Shown here: positions 1-9,204 of the stretch, piece after piece | Layout: every line of letters begins with the position of its first letter | How positions within the stretch are numbered: position 1 is the stretch's first letter | Source: Morganella sibonii | Lineage (GTDB): Bacteria > Pseudomonadota > Gammaproteobacteria > Enterobacterales > Enterobacteriaceae | Length of the DNA: 64,000 nucleotides | Assembly (NCBI RefSeq): GCF_040560245.1 | Contig: NZ_JAKMWP010000006.1 | Reading direction: 5' to 3' (one strand) | Position numbers and translations under genes: made by a program | Notes under the pieces: generated by a model | The model's input: only the letters and a program-made list of their open reading frames with translations | What the model was told of the DNA's origin: nothing | The model's database searches: none

Positions 1-1294
1 GATACGGCTGGCGGTCAACACGCGCGCCGACACAGGAGTGGCCGATATCCGTATGGACGGCATAGGCGAAATCCACCGGCGTGGAGCCGGTCGGCAGTTC
101 AACAATCCGGCCTTCCGGGGTGAAGACATAAATCTCATCCGGAAAGAGATCGGATTTTACGCTCTCAATGAATTCAAAGGTATTGCCGGTGCTTTGCTGA
201 AGTTCTATCAGGCTCTGCATCCAGCGGTGAGCACGCACCTGTGCGGTGGTGCCGGATTCACCGTGCTCTTTATAAGCCCAGTGTGCCGCGACCCCCATTT
301 CTGCCATCTGATCCATATCTTCGGTCCGGATCTGCACTTCCACCGGCACCCCGTGAGGACCGATAAGGGAGGTGTGTAATGACTGATAGCCGTTGGCTTT
401 CGGGATAGCGATATAATCTTTGACGCGGCCGGGACGTGGTTTGTACAGGCCGTGAACCTGACCCAGTACGCGGTAGCAGGTATCGACGGTACTCACAATC
501 ACGCGGAAAGCATAAATGTCCATGATCGAGTGAAATCGCTGCTCTTTCAGGTGCATTTTCCGGTAGATGGAGTAAAGGTGTTTTTCCCGCCCGCTGACTT
601 TGCAGCTGATCCCAGCTTCCGTCAGACGTCCTTCGATTTCAGATAAAATCTTCTGGATCATCTCTTTACGGTTGCCGCGTGCGGCTTTCACCACTTCTTT
701 AATGACGCGGTAGCGGTTCGGGTAAAGGGCTTCGAATCCCAGCTCCTCAAGCTCCGTTTTGATATGGTGGATACCAAGACGGTGAGCCAGAGGACTGTAG
801 ATTTCAAGGGTTTCGCGCGCAATACGGCGGCGCTTATCGGGACGCAAAGACCCGAGCGTGCGCATATTGTGCGTGCGGTCTGCCAGCTTGATAAGAATGA
901 CGCGGATGTCTTTTACCATCGCCATTACCATCTTGCGGAAGTTTTCAGCCTGAGCTTCTTTTTTATCGCGGAAGTTCAGTTTGTCTAATTTTGATACCCC
1001 TTCCACCAGCCCGGCAACGGTCGTGCCGAACAGTTGTTCGATGTCCTGAAAGGTGGCAGGTGTATCTTCTATGACGTCGTGCAGCAGTGCAGCCATCAGT
1101 GTTTCGAGGTCGAGACGCATCTCGGCCAGGATACAGGCAACAGCGACCGGATGGGTAATATACGGTTCGCCACTGGAACGGGTCTGCCCTTCGTGAGCAT
1201 CCCGCGCAACGACATAGGCTTGTTTTAACAGATCAATCTGCTCTTTCGGCAGATAATCCTTAACAATATGGTTCAGGCTTTCAAACAGGTACAA
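1..1294 (-). CDS. spoT: Bifunctional (p)ppGpp synthase/hydrolase SpoT, C-terminal part outside window
   Basis: SpoT makes and degrades the alarmone (p)ppGpp. About 431 N-terminal codons are visible of a protein normally near 700 residues; the TGS and ACT regions lie beyond the left edge. The start is TTG at 1294 (protein begins MYLFESLNHIVK), the same rare start I know for the E. coli gene; no ATG fits. The visible part holds the HD hydrolase domain (HDVIEDTPATF region) and the synthetase domain. It follows rpoZ by 17 bases and gmk further upstream, the usual gmk-rpoZ-spoT operon, which ties the alarmone enzyme to an RNA polymerase subunit and a GMP kinase. Confidence 0.97.
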   Translation of the reverse strand, partial: MYLFESLNHIVKDYLPKEQIDLLKQAYVVARDAHEGQTRSSGEPYITHPVAVACILAEMRLDLETLMAALLHDVIEDTPATFQDIEQLFGTTVAGLVEGVSKLDKLNFRDKKEAQAENFRKMVMAMVKDIRVILIKLADRTHNMRTLGSLRPDKRRRIARETLEIYSPLAHRLGIHHIKTELEELGFEALYPNRYRVIKEVVKAARGNRKEMIQKILSEIEGRLTEAGISCKVSGREKHLYSIYRKMHLKEQRFHSIMDIYAFRVIVSTVDTCYRVLGQVHGLYKPRPGRVKDYIAIPKANGYQSLHTSLIGPHGVPVEVQIRTEDMDQMAEMGVAAHWAYKEHGESGTTAQVRAHRWMQSLIELQQSTGNTFEFIESVKSDLFPDEIYVFTPEGRIVELPTGSTPVDFAYAVHTDIGHSCVGARVDRQPY

Positions 1295-1311
1295 GGCAGA
1301 CCTACCTTAAC

Positions 1312-1587
1312 TTAACGACGTCCTTCGGCGATTGCAGAAACCGCTTGCATTTCAGCAGCTTCCTGCTCCTGTTGTTCCTGGCGCTCACGGGCGTCAAGGA
1401 TCTGGCCGTTGATCAGATTTTCTTCGATTTCGCGCAGGGCGATCACGGTGACTTTATCGTTTTCTTCCGGAACCAGAGGCTCTTTGCCGCCGGCCTGTAA
1501 CTGACGCGCACGGCGTGCTGCCACTAATACGAGGTCAAAACGGTTACCAATTTTTTCTACTGCATCCTGGACTGTTACGCGTGCCAT
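1312..1587 (-). CDS. rpoZ: RNA polymerase omega subunit
   Basis: This is the 91-residue omega subunit, which assists folding of beta-prime and forms part of the ppGpp binding site on RNA polymerase. The N-terminus MARVTVQDAVEKIGNRFDLV and the core segment ending in VIALREIEENLING are characteristic, and the length equals the E. coli protein. The C-terminus is Glu/Gln rich, as is usual. It sits between gmk (54 bases upstream) and spoT (17 bases downstream) on the same strand, so the three genes probably form one transcript. Confidence 0.98.
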   Translation of the reverse strand: MARVTVQDAVEKIGNRFDLVLVAARRARQLQAGGKEPLVPEENDKVTVIALREIEENLINGQILDARERQEQQEQEAAEMQAVSAIAEGRR

Positions 1588-1641
1588 AGGTGTGCTACTC
1601 CACAGATAAATAAATGACTCGGCATGATACTGAAAGTTGTA

Positions 1642-2265
1642 TCACTGTGCCAATAATTTGGCGATTAAAGCATCATGTCGCTGAACCTGGCGACCTGAAC
1701 GCAGACGTTCCGCACGGATAATGGTCTGCAAATCGGTCAGTGCGACATTGAAATCATCGTTCACAATCAGATAATCGTACTCGCCATAGTGCTGCATTTC
1801 ACTGACCGCCTGTGCCATACGTCCGGCAATGACTTCGTCACTGTCCTGACCACGGCCGCGAAGACGGCGCAGCAATTCTTCGCGGGACGGCGGCAGAATA
1901 AAGATACTGCGTGCTGCCGGCATCTGTTCCCGGATCTGGCGGGCTCCCTGCCAGTCAATATCAAGAAAAACATCAACACCGGAGTTCAGGATATCTTCCA
2001 CTGTTTTACGGGCGGTGCCGTAATAATTACCGAAAACACAGGCATGCTCGAGAAACTCATTACGGCCGATCATGCTTTTGAATTCATCTTCAGTGGTGAA
2101 GAAATAGTGCTCTCCGTGCACTTCGCCCGGGCGGACACCGCGGGTGGTGTGCGAAACAGAAACCTGGGTGTCATATAAAGGCTGCGTTTTCAGTAATGCC
2201 TGAATAAGACTCGATTTTCCCGCGCCACTCGGCGCAGAGACAATATATAACGTACCTTGGGTCAT
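1642..2265 (-). CDS. gmk: Guanylate kinase
   Basis: Gmk phosphorylates GMP or dGMP to the diphosphate with ATP, in the cytoplasm. The ATG at 2265 (MTQGTLYIVSAPSGAGKSSL) gives 207 residues, the same length as E. coli Gmk; an in-frame start further upstream would add a stretch with no family counterpart. The P-loop SAPSGAGKSS lies at about residues 9-18, and the GMP-binding segment VSHTTRGVRPGEVHGEHYFF follows. First gene of the gmk-rpoZ-spoT operon. In E. coli ligB lies beside gmk; here it is absent and yicG is the next neighbour. Confidence 0.98.
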   Translation of the reverse strand: MTQGTLYIVSAPSGAGKSSLIQALLKTQPLYDTQVSVSHTTRGVRPGEVHGEHYFFTTEDEFKSMIGRNEFLEHACVFGNYYGTARKTVEDILNSGVDVFLDIDWQGARQIREQMPAARSIFILPPSREELLRRLRGRGQDSDEVIAGRMAQAVSEMQHYGEYDYLIVNDDFNVALTDLQTIIRAERLRSGRQVQRHDALIAKLLAQ

Positions 2266-2511
2266 TGTTGATGTCTTGTCTGATTGGGGGTTGAAAAAGC
2301 CTCGGGGAATAAATCCCCGTATATAGTATACACACACGCGCAGCGACATGCAGCGTTCAGGTGATTATCTGCTGAAAATTTCTTATTTTTCCGGTCAGAT
2401 GAGGGCGGATATTTCATTTTTCCGCTCCGGCGGAATAAAAATGTACGTACAACTCCCGGATTACATGACAGTGCGGGATAGCCGGAAAAAACAGACAAAC
2501 AGGGCAGATAA

Positions 2512-2543
2512 CCGGAACCGGAGCAGGTATTGTCCGGTTCCGG
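2512..2543. repeat. Perfect 11-bp inverted repeat between yicG and gmk
   Basis: The arms CCGGAACCGGA and TCCGGTTCCGG are separated by 10 bases. The element is 16 bases past the end of yicG, in the 293-base gap before gmk, which otherwise shows no gene. There is no immediate T-run on either side (a T-rich stretch begins some 25 bases beyond it on the minus strand), so it may be a weak or factor-assisted terminator for yicG or a REP-like element. Confidence 0.6.
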
Positions 2544-2558
2544 GCGGGGCGGATGCGG

Positions 2559-3176
2559 CTAATCCTGGTTTTCGTAATTGAAGACCGGCAACCCGAGGCG
2601 GTAGCGGATGGCAATTAACCGGGATGACAAACCGGCCACCAGGGTAATAATAATGACGGCATCGCGGGGCAGCGGTGTGTAGAACAGTAATCCCATATAG
2701 AGCCAGGCGGCAGCAAAGGAGATGCCGGCATATAATTCTTTCTGGAAGACCAGCGGGATGGTGTTACACAGCATATCGCGCAGCACACCACCGAAAACAC
2801 CGGTGATAACAGCGGCAATGGCGGCAATGATCGGGCCGTAATTCATATCGAGTGCTATCTGGGCGCCGATAATGGAAAATACCATCAGGCCGATGGCATC
2901 CAGGATCAGGAAAAGGCGGCGCAGATGTTTCATCATCGGCGCAACCCAGATAGTGATAACGGCAGCACAGGCAACCGTAATAATATATTCAGGGTGTTTG
3001 ACCCAGCCCAGCGGGTAATGGCCCAGCAGCATATCGCGGACAGACCCGCCGCCGATAGCGGTGGCGGAGGCGATAATAATCACCCCGAAGACATCCATTT
3101 TACGGCGGCCGGCAGCAAGAGCACCGGTCATGGCTTCAGCGGTAATACCAATAATGTACAGGATACTGAGTAACAT
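2559..3176 (-). CDS. yicG: UPF0126 / TRIC-like inner-membrane protein YicG
   Basis: This is a 205-residue, strongly hydrophobic protein of the YicG family (two repeats of three helices each, related to trimeric intracellular cation channels; glycine transport has been suggested for family members). The paired repeat signatures GGGSVRDMLLG near residue 45 and GVFGGVLRDMLCN near residue 125 show the internal duplication. The length and the position beside gmk match E. coli yicG. The substrate cannot be told from the sequence. Confidence 0.9.
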   Translation of the reverse strand: MLLSILYIIGITAEAMTGALAAGRRKMDVFGVIIIASATAIGGGSVRDMLLGHYPLGWVKHPEYIITVACAAVITIWVAPMMKHLRRLFLILDAIGLMVFSIIGAQIALDMNYGPIIAAIAAVITGVFGGVLRDMLCNTIPLVFQKELYAGISFAAAWLYMGLLFYTPLPRDAVIIITLVAGLSSRLIAIRYRLGLPVFNYENQD

Positions 3177-3314
3177 AGTTTTATCATTGCCGGTTTATCG
3201 GAAGGTTAGCATAGTCAGCGCAGCCGTAAGTCTCGACTGAGTTTTTTTAGTCTGACCCAATCGGATTACCTGAGGTTATCCGAACTGATGGTATAAAAAG
3301 AGAGTATCACTCTA

Positions 3315-4595
3315 ATGAATGAATATCAGATAACAACAACACCCCGTCATCATCAGCTTACTAATATTAATATATGGACACCAGATAGCCAATGGCTTGT
3401 TTATGATGTCCGGCCTCAGGGATCGTCATTTACCGGTGAAACGATAGAAAAAATTCATGTGAATACACAGGAGATCCGTAAAATCTACCGGGGAACCGCC
3501 GGTGCCTGTGCCGGTGTGGTGACTGTCAGTCCGCAGCTCCCCGTGCGTTATGCCTTTATCCGCGGGCCGCTGAATCCGGATCAGCAGTGGCAGTATGATT
3601 TTCACCACCGTCAGGGGGTGATAGTCAGCGATGACGCACCGGGTATCGCACATAATATTGATGCTTTCTGCATTACACCACCTTATCAGCCGGGCGCTCT
3701 GCGCGGCGGAACACATGTGCATGTGTTCAGTCCGGACGGGGAATGGCTGAGTTTCACGTATAACGACCATGTCCTGCATGAACGGAATCCGGCGGAGGAT
3801 CTGCGCAATGTGGCGGTGGCGGTTCCGCTGCATCCGGTATGTACAGGGAAACATCACCCGCGTGAATATGACGGTGAGTTTTTCTGCTGTGTGGTATCGC
3901 GGACAACACCGGTGCCGCAGCCGGGCAGTGATGACATCAGCCGTGCATATGAAGAAGGCTGGATTGGTCAGCAGGGGTATCTGCGTGCTGACGGTACCCG
4001 TCAGCGGCGGGCGATTGCGTTTATCGGTGACACCCGGGCAGAAAACGGGGAAGTGATCCCGGAGATTTTCCGTCTCGATTTACCGGAAATGCCTGAAGAT
4101 TACGCCATTGCCGGTGATCAGCCGCTTGAGGGAACAGACAGTACGATGCCCGCACCACCTGCCGGTGTTATCCAGACGCGTCTGACGTTTACTCATCAGC
4201 GCAAATACCCGGGGCTGGCAAAACAGCCGCGTTTCTGGCTGCGCAGTTCACCGCAGGGCGACAGAATTGCATTTCTGATGCAGGACGATCAGGGGATTGT
4301 TCAGCTGTGGACGATTTCCCCGCAAGGCGGTGAGCCGCGTCAGGTTACTTCCGGCAGTGACGGTATTGCATCTGCATTCAGCTGGGACAGCCGCGGGCAG
4401 TATCTGACTTTTGTCCGCAAAGGGCAGGTGGTGGTGTGTTGTGCAGAAACCGGTGCGTGCCGGGCGGTGACCGCACCATCGGCAGAACCGGTTTCAGGAG
4501 ATGCGGTCGTGTTCTCACCGGATAACCGCCGGGTGGCATTTCTGCGCCGTACAAATGGCTGGCAGCAGATCTGGGTGGCAGATACCGGGCTGTAA
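3315..4595 (+). CDS. yidR: DUF3748 beta-propeller-like protein YidR
   Basis: A 426-residue protein of the YidR family (DUF3748). It carries repeated TolB/WD-like blade motifs such as WTPDSQWLVYDVRPQ near residue 22, FSPDGEWLSF near residue 139, and WDSRGQYLTF and FSPDNRRVAFLRR toward the C-terminus, so a six- or seven-bladed propeller is likely. No signal peptide is evident. The adjacent convergent gene is yidQ, also its neighbour in E. coli. Function is unknown; the fold suggests binding of a sugar or protein ligand rather than a defined reaction. Confidence 0.88.
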   Translation: MNEYQITTTPRHHQLTNINIWTPDSQWLVYDVRPQGSSFTGETIEKIHVNTQEIRKIYRGTAGACAGVVTVSPQLPVRYAFIRGPLNPDQQWQYDFHHRQGVIVSDDAPGIAHNIDAFCITPPYQPGALRGGTHVHVFSPDGEWLSFTYNDHVLHERNPAEDLRNVAVAVPLHPVCTGKHHPREYDGEFFCCVVSRTTPVPQPGSDDISRAYEEGWIGQQGYLRADGTRQRRAIAFIGDTRAENGEVIPEIFRLDLPEMPEDYAIAGDQPLEGTDSTMPAPPAGVIQTRLTFTHQRKYPGLAKQPRFWLRSSPQGDRIAFLMQDDQGIVQLWTISPQGGEPRQVTSGSDGIASAFSWDSRGQYLTFVRKGQVVVCCAETGACRAVTAPSAEPVSGDAVVFSPDNRRVAFLRRTNGWQQIWVADTGL

Positions 4596-4606
4596 CGGCG
4601 GGCTGA

Positions 4607-4945
4607 TTACTCCTGCGGTGCAGGTGCCGGGGAATTATGAGCCGTTTCCGCTGCTTCCAGGCGTTTTACCCGTTCCGCAGGAGATGACTCAGTGTTGTCT
4701 TTGCCGTCGAATGCATAATCGACCGGCGCCAGAAGGGTATCGAGCACAGCAGAGAAAGGCAGGTCAATGGCGACAATCGGTTTCATTACCCAGCCGGTTT
4801 CGTCATCCTGCAACATCGCGATGCTGTTTTTGGTGCCGGAATAGTAGCCCTCTGTCGGGCCGGTCCGGGTCATAATACTTGAGCAGCCGCCGAGTATTGT
4901 ACTCAGTCCCAGCAATCCGCTTATCATCATATATTTGCGCGTCAT
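4607..4945 (-). CDS. yidQ: YidQ/YceK-family (DUF1375) lipoprotein
   Basis: A 112-residue lipoprotein of the YceK/YidQ family, with a signal peptide ending in the lipobox LGGC, then SSIMTRTGPTEGYYSGTK. The central segment AIDLPFSAVLDTLLAPVDY is the family signature. I prefer the ATG at 4945, preceded by AGGGAT at a good distance, over an upstream ATG at 4960 that would give a poorer signal peptide. It converges on yidR with only 11 bases between stops. Probably anchored in the outer membrane; role unknown. Confidence 0.88.
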   Translation of the reverse strand: MTRKYMMISGLLGLSTILGGCSSIMTRTGPTEGYYSGTKNSIAMLQDDETGWVMKPIVAIDLPFSAVLDTLLAPVDYAFDGKDNTESSPAERVKRLEAAETAHNSPAPAPQE

Positions 4946-5400
4946 AACATATCCCTGCATATACAGCGGGCGGGTACCGGTAATTATTTCACCCGACCGG
5001 CGTACTATTCCATAAATAGAGTGTACTGAGAAGTTTTTGTTTTTTTGTGTGATCCGGATTTCTGCTTACTGCCGGCGTTCTGTTACCGGCTGAAACACAC
5101 AGGTTACAGACAAAGGGTATCATTCACGGGAACTGTTTTAACAGAACCAGCAAAATAATCTGTCAGAAAATGTGACGAAATTTATTAAACAGTTCGGTTT
5201 TTTGACGCTAATACAGTGGTAATAACAGGATTATTTCAGTCATTGCGGGAAGATCTTCCGGGTAAACTGGGACGCATTACTGAACGGTATGAGGGAAATA
5301 TGCCTTGTGCTTTATACCGGTCAGTGATGTCAGTTAACAGATCCAAAGTCCTCGTTATACCTTTACCCCGTTATGCTCTTACCACATAACGGGGATTTTT
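4946..5400. other. 455-base gap between yidQ and tag; no gene, possible small RNA
   Basis: No credible coding frame is present: a 12-codon frame starting ATGAGGGAAATATG near 5290 has no supporting features. The right end carries a strong rightward intrinsic terminator (separate entry) although no rightward gene precedes it within 750 bases. A TTGACG at about 5200 could be a -35 element. A rightward small RNA of roughly 150-200 nucleotides is the simplest explanation; I do not recognise a known RNA family. Confidence 0.4.
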
Positions 5401-5402
5401 TT
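5366..5402 (+). terminator. Strong rightward intrinsic terminator without an assigned gene
   Basis: The stem CCCCGTTATG / CATAACGGGG (10 perfect pairs, 9-base loop) is followed by A and seven T on the plus strand. The minus strand has no T-run after the stem, so it works rightward and does not serve tag, which ends here on the other strand. Confidence 0.85.
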
Positions 5403-5970
5403 ACCGGCAGCGGCAATGTACCAGGTGATCATCAATCATACCGACGGCCTGCATAAAGGAATAACAGATAACCGGCCCGCAGAATTTAAATCCGCGTTTT
5501 TTCAGCGCTTTCGCCAGTGTATGAGACAGCGGGGTATCCGCGGGGATTGTGCTGCTGTCTGTATGGTGATTAATCTGTGGTGTGTTGCCGGTGAACGCCC
5601 ACAAAAATTCACTGAAATCTTCACCGGCCTCTCTCATCGCCAGATACGCTTTGGCATTACTGATAATGGCATTGATTTTTGCCCGCTGGCGGACAATGCC
5701 GGGGTTCTGCATCAGTCTGTCGGTATCCGCATCAGTCATGGCGGCGATTTTTTCCGGATCAAACTGAAAAAATGCCTGCCGGTAATTTTCACGCTTTTTC
5801 AGGATCACCAGCCAGGAAAGCCCCGCCTGCTGACCCTCAAGACAGATCATTTCAAACAGCTTGTGATTATCCCGCTCGGGGACACCCCATTCCGTGTCAT
5901 GGTACTGAATATAGAGCGGATCATCAGTAACCCAGGCACAGCGGGTCTGAGCAGCAGCGGATATTGGCAT
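5401..5970 (-). CDS. tag: DNA-3-methyladenine glycosylase I
   Basis: Tag excises 3-methyladenine from alkylated DNA. The 189-residue protein has the family start motif RCAWVTDDPLYIQYHDTEWG, with the HDTEWG segment near residue 24, and the C-terminal segment GPVICYSFMQAVGMIDDHLV. The zinc-binding set (Cys near residue 11, His near residue 24, and C-terminal HCRC) is intact. E. coli Tag is 187 residues, so the gene is full length. It stands alone, divergent from glyQ. Confidence 0.96.
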   Translation of the reverse strand: MPISAAAQTRCAWVTDDPLYIQYHDTEWGVPERDNHKLFEMICLEGQQAGLSWLVILKKRENYRQAFFQFDPEKIAAMTDADTDRLMQNPGIVRQRAKINAIISNAKAYLAMREAGEDFSEFLWAFTGNTPQINHHTDSSTIPADTPLSHTLAKALKKRGFKFCGPVICYSFMQAVGMIDDHLVHCRCR

Positions 5971-6156
5971 TTAAGTTCTCCCGGAAAACGGCGTTTTCAT
6001 TAATTTATACTGGATAAATATCCATGTAAACGGGGATGTTCCCGGTTTTTCGATCCGGGCGGAAAAAGATCAGAGAAGCGCTGTATAGTCCGGCGGTCAG
6101 AGGGTATACTGAATGACTTTTATTTTATTATTCATTTTCTCGCGTGCGGATCCAAC

Positions 6157-7065
6157 ATGCAAAAGTTTGATACCAAAACCTTCCAGGGTCTTATCCTGAC
6201 ATTACAGGATTACTGGGCGCGCCAGGGCTGTACCATTGTTCAACCACTGGACATGGAAGTCGGCGCCGGCACTTCACACCCGATGACGTGTCTGAGAGCG
6301 TTAGGGCCGGAGCCGATTGCGGCGGCCTATGTGCAGCCATCCCGTCGTCCGACGGACGGCCGTTACGGGGAAAACCCGAACCGCCTGCAGCACTATTATC
6401 AGTTTCAGGTCATCATCAAACCGTCTCCGGATAACATCCAGGAACTGTATCTCGGCTCGCTGAAAGAGCTGGGTATTGACCCGACGGTCCATGACATCCG
6501 TTTTGTTGAAGATAACTGGGAAAACCCGACGCTGGGTGCCTGGGGTTTAGGCTGGGAAGTCTGGCTGAACGGGATGGAAGTCACTCAGTTCACTTACTTC
6601 CAGCAGGTCGGCGGCCTGGAGTGCAAACCGGTTACCGGGGAAGTCACTTATGGTCTGGAGCGTCTGGCGATGTATATCCAGGGCGTGGACAGCGTTTACG
6701 ATCTGGTCTGGTGTGACGGCCCGCTGGGCAAAACCACCTATGGTGATATCTATCATCAGAACGAGGTAGAGCAATCCACGTATAATTTTGAATACGCGGA
6801 TGTGGATTTCTTATTCACCTGTTTTGAACAGTATGAAAAAGAAGCGCAGGCGCTGCTGGCACTGGAAACTCCGCTGCCGTTACCGGCCTACGAACGTATT
6901 CTGAAAGCGGCTCACTCTTTCAACCTGCTTGATGCGCGTAAAGCGATTTCGGTGACGGAACGTCAGCGTTATATCCTGCGTATCCGTACCCTGACCAAAG
7001 CCGTTGCCGAAGCTTACTATGCCTCCCGTGAGGCACTGGGCTTCCCGATGTGTAAAAAGAACTAA
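6157..7065 (+). CDS. glyQ: Glycyl-tRNA synthetase alpha subunit
   Basis: The alpha chain of the heterotetrameric bacterial glycyl-tRNA synthetase carries the class II catalytic core. The start MQKFDTKTFQGLILTLQDYW and the motif QPLDMEVGAGTSHPMT are diagnostic; the length of 302 residues matches the family (303 in E. coli). A good TATACT -10-like hexamer lies about 50 bases upstream. glyS follows after 9 bases, so the two subunits are co-expressed. Confidence 0.99.
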   Translation: MQKFDTKTFQGLILTLQDYWARQGCTIVQPLDMEVGAGTSHPMTCLRALGPEPIAAAYVQPSRRPTDGRYGENPNRLQHYYQFQVIIKPSPDNIQELYLGSLKELGIDPTVHDIRFVEDNWENPTLGAWGLGWEVWLNGMEVTQFTYFQQVGGLECKPVTGEVTYGLERLAMYIQGVDSVYDLVWCDGPLGKTTYGDIYHQNEVEQSTYNFEYADVDFLFTCFEQYEKEAQALLALETPLPLPAYERILKAAHSFNLLDARKAISVTERQRYILRIRTLTKAVAEAYYASREALGFPMCKKN

Positions 7066-7074
7066 GAGGCTGTC

Positions 7075-9144
7075 ATGACACAACAGACTTTCCTGACGGA
7101 AATCGGCACAGAAGAGTTACCGCCGAAGGCGCTTCGTTCTCTTGCTGAATCTTTTGCGGCTAACCTGACCGCAGAACTGGCCGCGGCTAACCTGGCTCAC
7201 GGTGATGTGACCTGGTACGCGGCTCCGCGCCGCCTGGCGGTAAAAATTGCCGGTCTGGCGGAATCTGCCGCTGATCGCGAAGTGGAAAAACGCGGCCCCG
7301 CGATTGCTCAGGCATTTGATGCCGAAGGCAAACCGACCAAAGCTGCGGAAGGCTGGGCCCGCGGTTGCGGGATCACCGTTGATCAGGCTGATCGCATGGT
7401 CACTGATAAAGGTGAATGGCTGCTGTACCGTGCGGTGGAAAAAGGGAACAACGCCAAAGAATTACTGGCCGGTATGGTCAGCCGTGCGCTGGCCAAACTG
7501 CCGATCCCGAAACTGATGCGCTGGGGTGATAAAGAGACTCACTTTGTACGTCCGGTTCATACCGTCACAATGCTGATGGGTGCGGATGTTATTCCGGGTG
7601 AAGTCCTGGGGATCACTTCTGACCGCGTTATCCGTGGTCACCGCTTTATGGGTGAAGCGGAATTCACTATCGCGCATGCGGATGAATATCCGGCTATTCT
7701 GGAAACCCGCGGTAAAGTGATGTCGGATTACGATGCCCGTAAAGCCATGATTAAACGCGACGCGGAAAAAGCTGCACAGGCACTGGGCGGCGTGGCTGAT
7801 CTGACTGACAGCCTGCTGGAGGAAGTCACCTCGCTGGTGGAATGGCCGGTTGTGCTGACAGCAAAATTCGAGGAAAAATTCCTCGAAGTTCCGTCAGAAG
7901 CGCTGGTTTACACCATGAAAGGTGACCAGAAGTACTTCCCGGTTTACGACAAAAACGGCAACCTGATGCCGAACTTTATCTTTGTCGCTAACATCGAGTC
8001 TTCTGACCCGGTACAGATCATCAGCGGGAACGAAAAAGTGGTTCGCCCGCGTCTGGCAGATGCTGAATTCTTCTTTAAAACCGACTGTAAAAAACGTCTG
8101 GAAGATAACCTGCCGCGTCTGAGCACCGTTCTGTTCCAGCAGCAGCTGGGCACACTGCGTGATAAAACAGATCGCCTTGAAGCGCTCGCAGGCTGGATTG
8201 CCGGGCAGATTGGTGCAGATGTGAATCACGCCACCCGTGCGGGTCTGCTGGCCAAATGTGACCTGATGACCAACATGGTCTTTGAATTCACCGACACCCA
8301 GGGTGTGATGGGGATGCACTATGCACGCTATGACGGTGAATCTGAAGATGTGGCACTGGCACTGAAAGAGCAGTATCAGCCGCGTTATGCCGGTGATAGC
8401 CTGCCGTCAACGCCGGTTTCTGATGCACTGGCGATTGCCGATAAAATGGATACCCTGGCGGGGATCTTCGGTATCGGCCAGCATCCGAAAGGGGACAAAG
8501 ACCCGTTTGCACTGCGTCGTGCCGCGCTCGGTGTGCTGCGTATCATCGTTGAGAAAGGTTACAACCTCGACCTGGAAACACTGACACAGGAAGCGGTTCG
8601 TCTGTATGGCGATAAGCTGACGAACGCAAATGTGGTCACTGACGTGGTTGACTTCATGTTAGGCCGTTTCCGTGCCTGGTATCAGGAACAAGGTTATGCG
8701 ATTGATACTATCCAGGCTGTTCTGGCGCGCCGCCCGACCCGCCCTGCGGACTTTGATGCCCGCATGAAAGCGGTCACTCACTTCCGCACACTGGACGAAG
8801 CAGCAGCTCTGGCCGCAGCGAACAAGCGTGTATCTAACATTCTGTCGAAGAGTGATGATGCACTGAATGATGCGGTTCTGGCGTCATTAATGAATGCACC
8901 GGAAGAGATCCGTCTGGCTGCGTATGTGACTGACCTGAAAACCCAGCTGGCTCCGCTTTACGCGGAAGGCAAATATCAGGAAGCGCTGACTGAACTGGCT
9001 TCTCTGCGCGAATCAGTGGATGCGTTCTTTGATAGCGTGATGGTGATGGATAAGGATGATAATATCCGCCGCAACCGTCTGACATTATTAAATGAACTGC
9101 GTAACCTGTTCCTGGGGGTCGCGGATATTTCGCTGTTGCAGTGA
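7075..9144 (+). CDS. glyS: Glycyl-tRNA synthetase beta subunit
   Basis: The 689-residue beta chain binds tRNA-Gly and is required for charging. The N-terminus TFLTEIGTEELPPKALRSLA is the family hallmark, an HD-like region follows in the middle (GKVMSDYDARKAMI and later), and the C-terminus holds the anticodon-binding DALR-like domain. Length equals the E. coli protein. It is the second gene of the glyQS operon and is followed by an intrinsic terminator. Confidence 0.99.
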   Translation: MTQQTFLTEIGTEELPPKALRSLAESFAANLTAELAAANLAHGDVTWYAAPRRLAVKIAGLAESAADREVEKRGPAIAQAFDAEGKPTKAAEGWARGCGITVDQADRMVTDKGEWLLYRAVEKGNNAKELLAGMVSRALAKLPIPKLMRWGDKETHFVRPVHTVTMLMGADVIPGEVLGITSDRVIRGHRFMGEAEFTIAHADEYPAILETRGKVMSDYDARKAMIKRDAEKAAQALGGVADLTDSLLEEVTSLVEWPVVLTAKFEEKFLEVPSEALVYTMKGDQKYFPVYDKNGNLMPNFIFVANIESSDPVQIISGNEKVVRPRLADAEFFFKTDCKKRLEDNLPRLSTVLFQQQLGTLRDKTDRLEALAGWIAGQIGADVNHATRAGLLAKCDLMTNMVFEFTDTQGVMGMHYARYDGESEDVALALKEQYQPRYAGDSLPSTPVSDALAIADKMDTLAGIFGIGQHPKGDKDPFALRRAALGVLRIIVEKGYNLDLETLTQEAVRLYGDKLTNANVVTDVVDFMLGRFRAWYQEQGYAIDTIQAVLARRPTRPADFDARMKAVTHFRTLDEAAALAAANKRVSNILSKSDDALNDAVLASLMNAPEEIRLAAYVTDLKTQLAPLYAEGKYQEALTELASLRESVDAFFDSVMVMDKDDNIRRNRLTLLNELRNLFLGVADISLLQ

Positions 9145-9175
9145 TTTATTCACAGACAGTGATGTTACAGAATAG

Positions 9176-9204
9176 AGCCCGGTCTGACCGGGCTTTATTT
9201 TTTA
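9176..9204 (+). terminator. Terminator of glyQS
   Basis: The stem AGCCCGGT / ACCGGGCT with a 3-base loop is followed by TTATTTTTT. It also touches the last codon of the convergent tpsA-like gene. Confidence 0.85.

Noticed and set aside
5195..5240. Resemblance of TTGACGCTAATACAGTG to the 5' seed of E. coli IstR-1, hinting at a tisB/istR locus.
   Set aside because: Only a short stretch fits from memory, no TisB-like peptide or LexA box is visible, and the downstream sequence differs.
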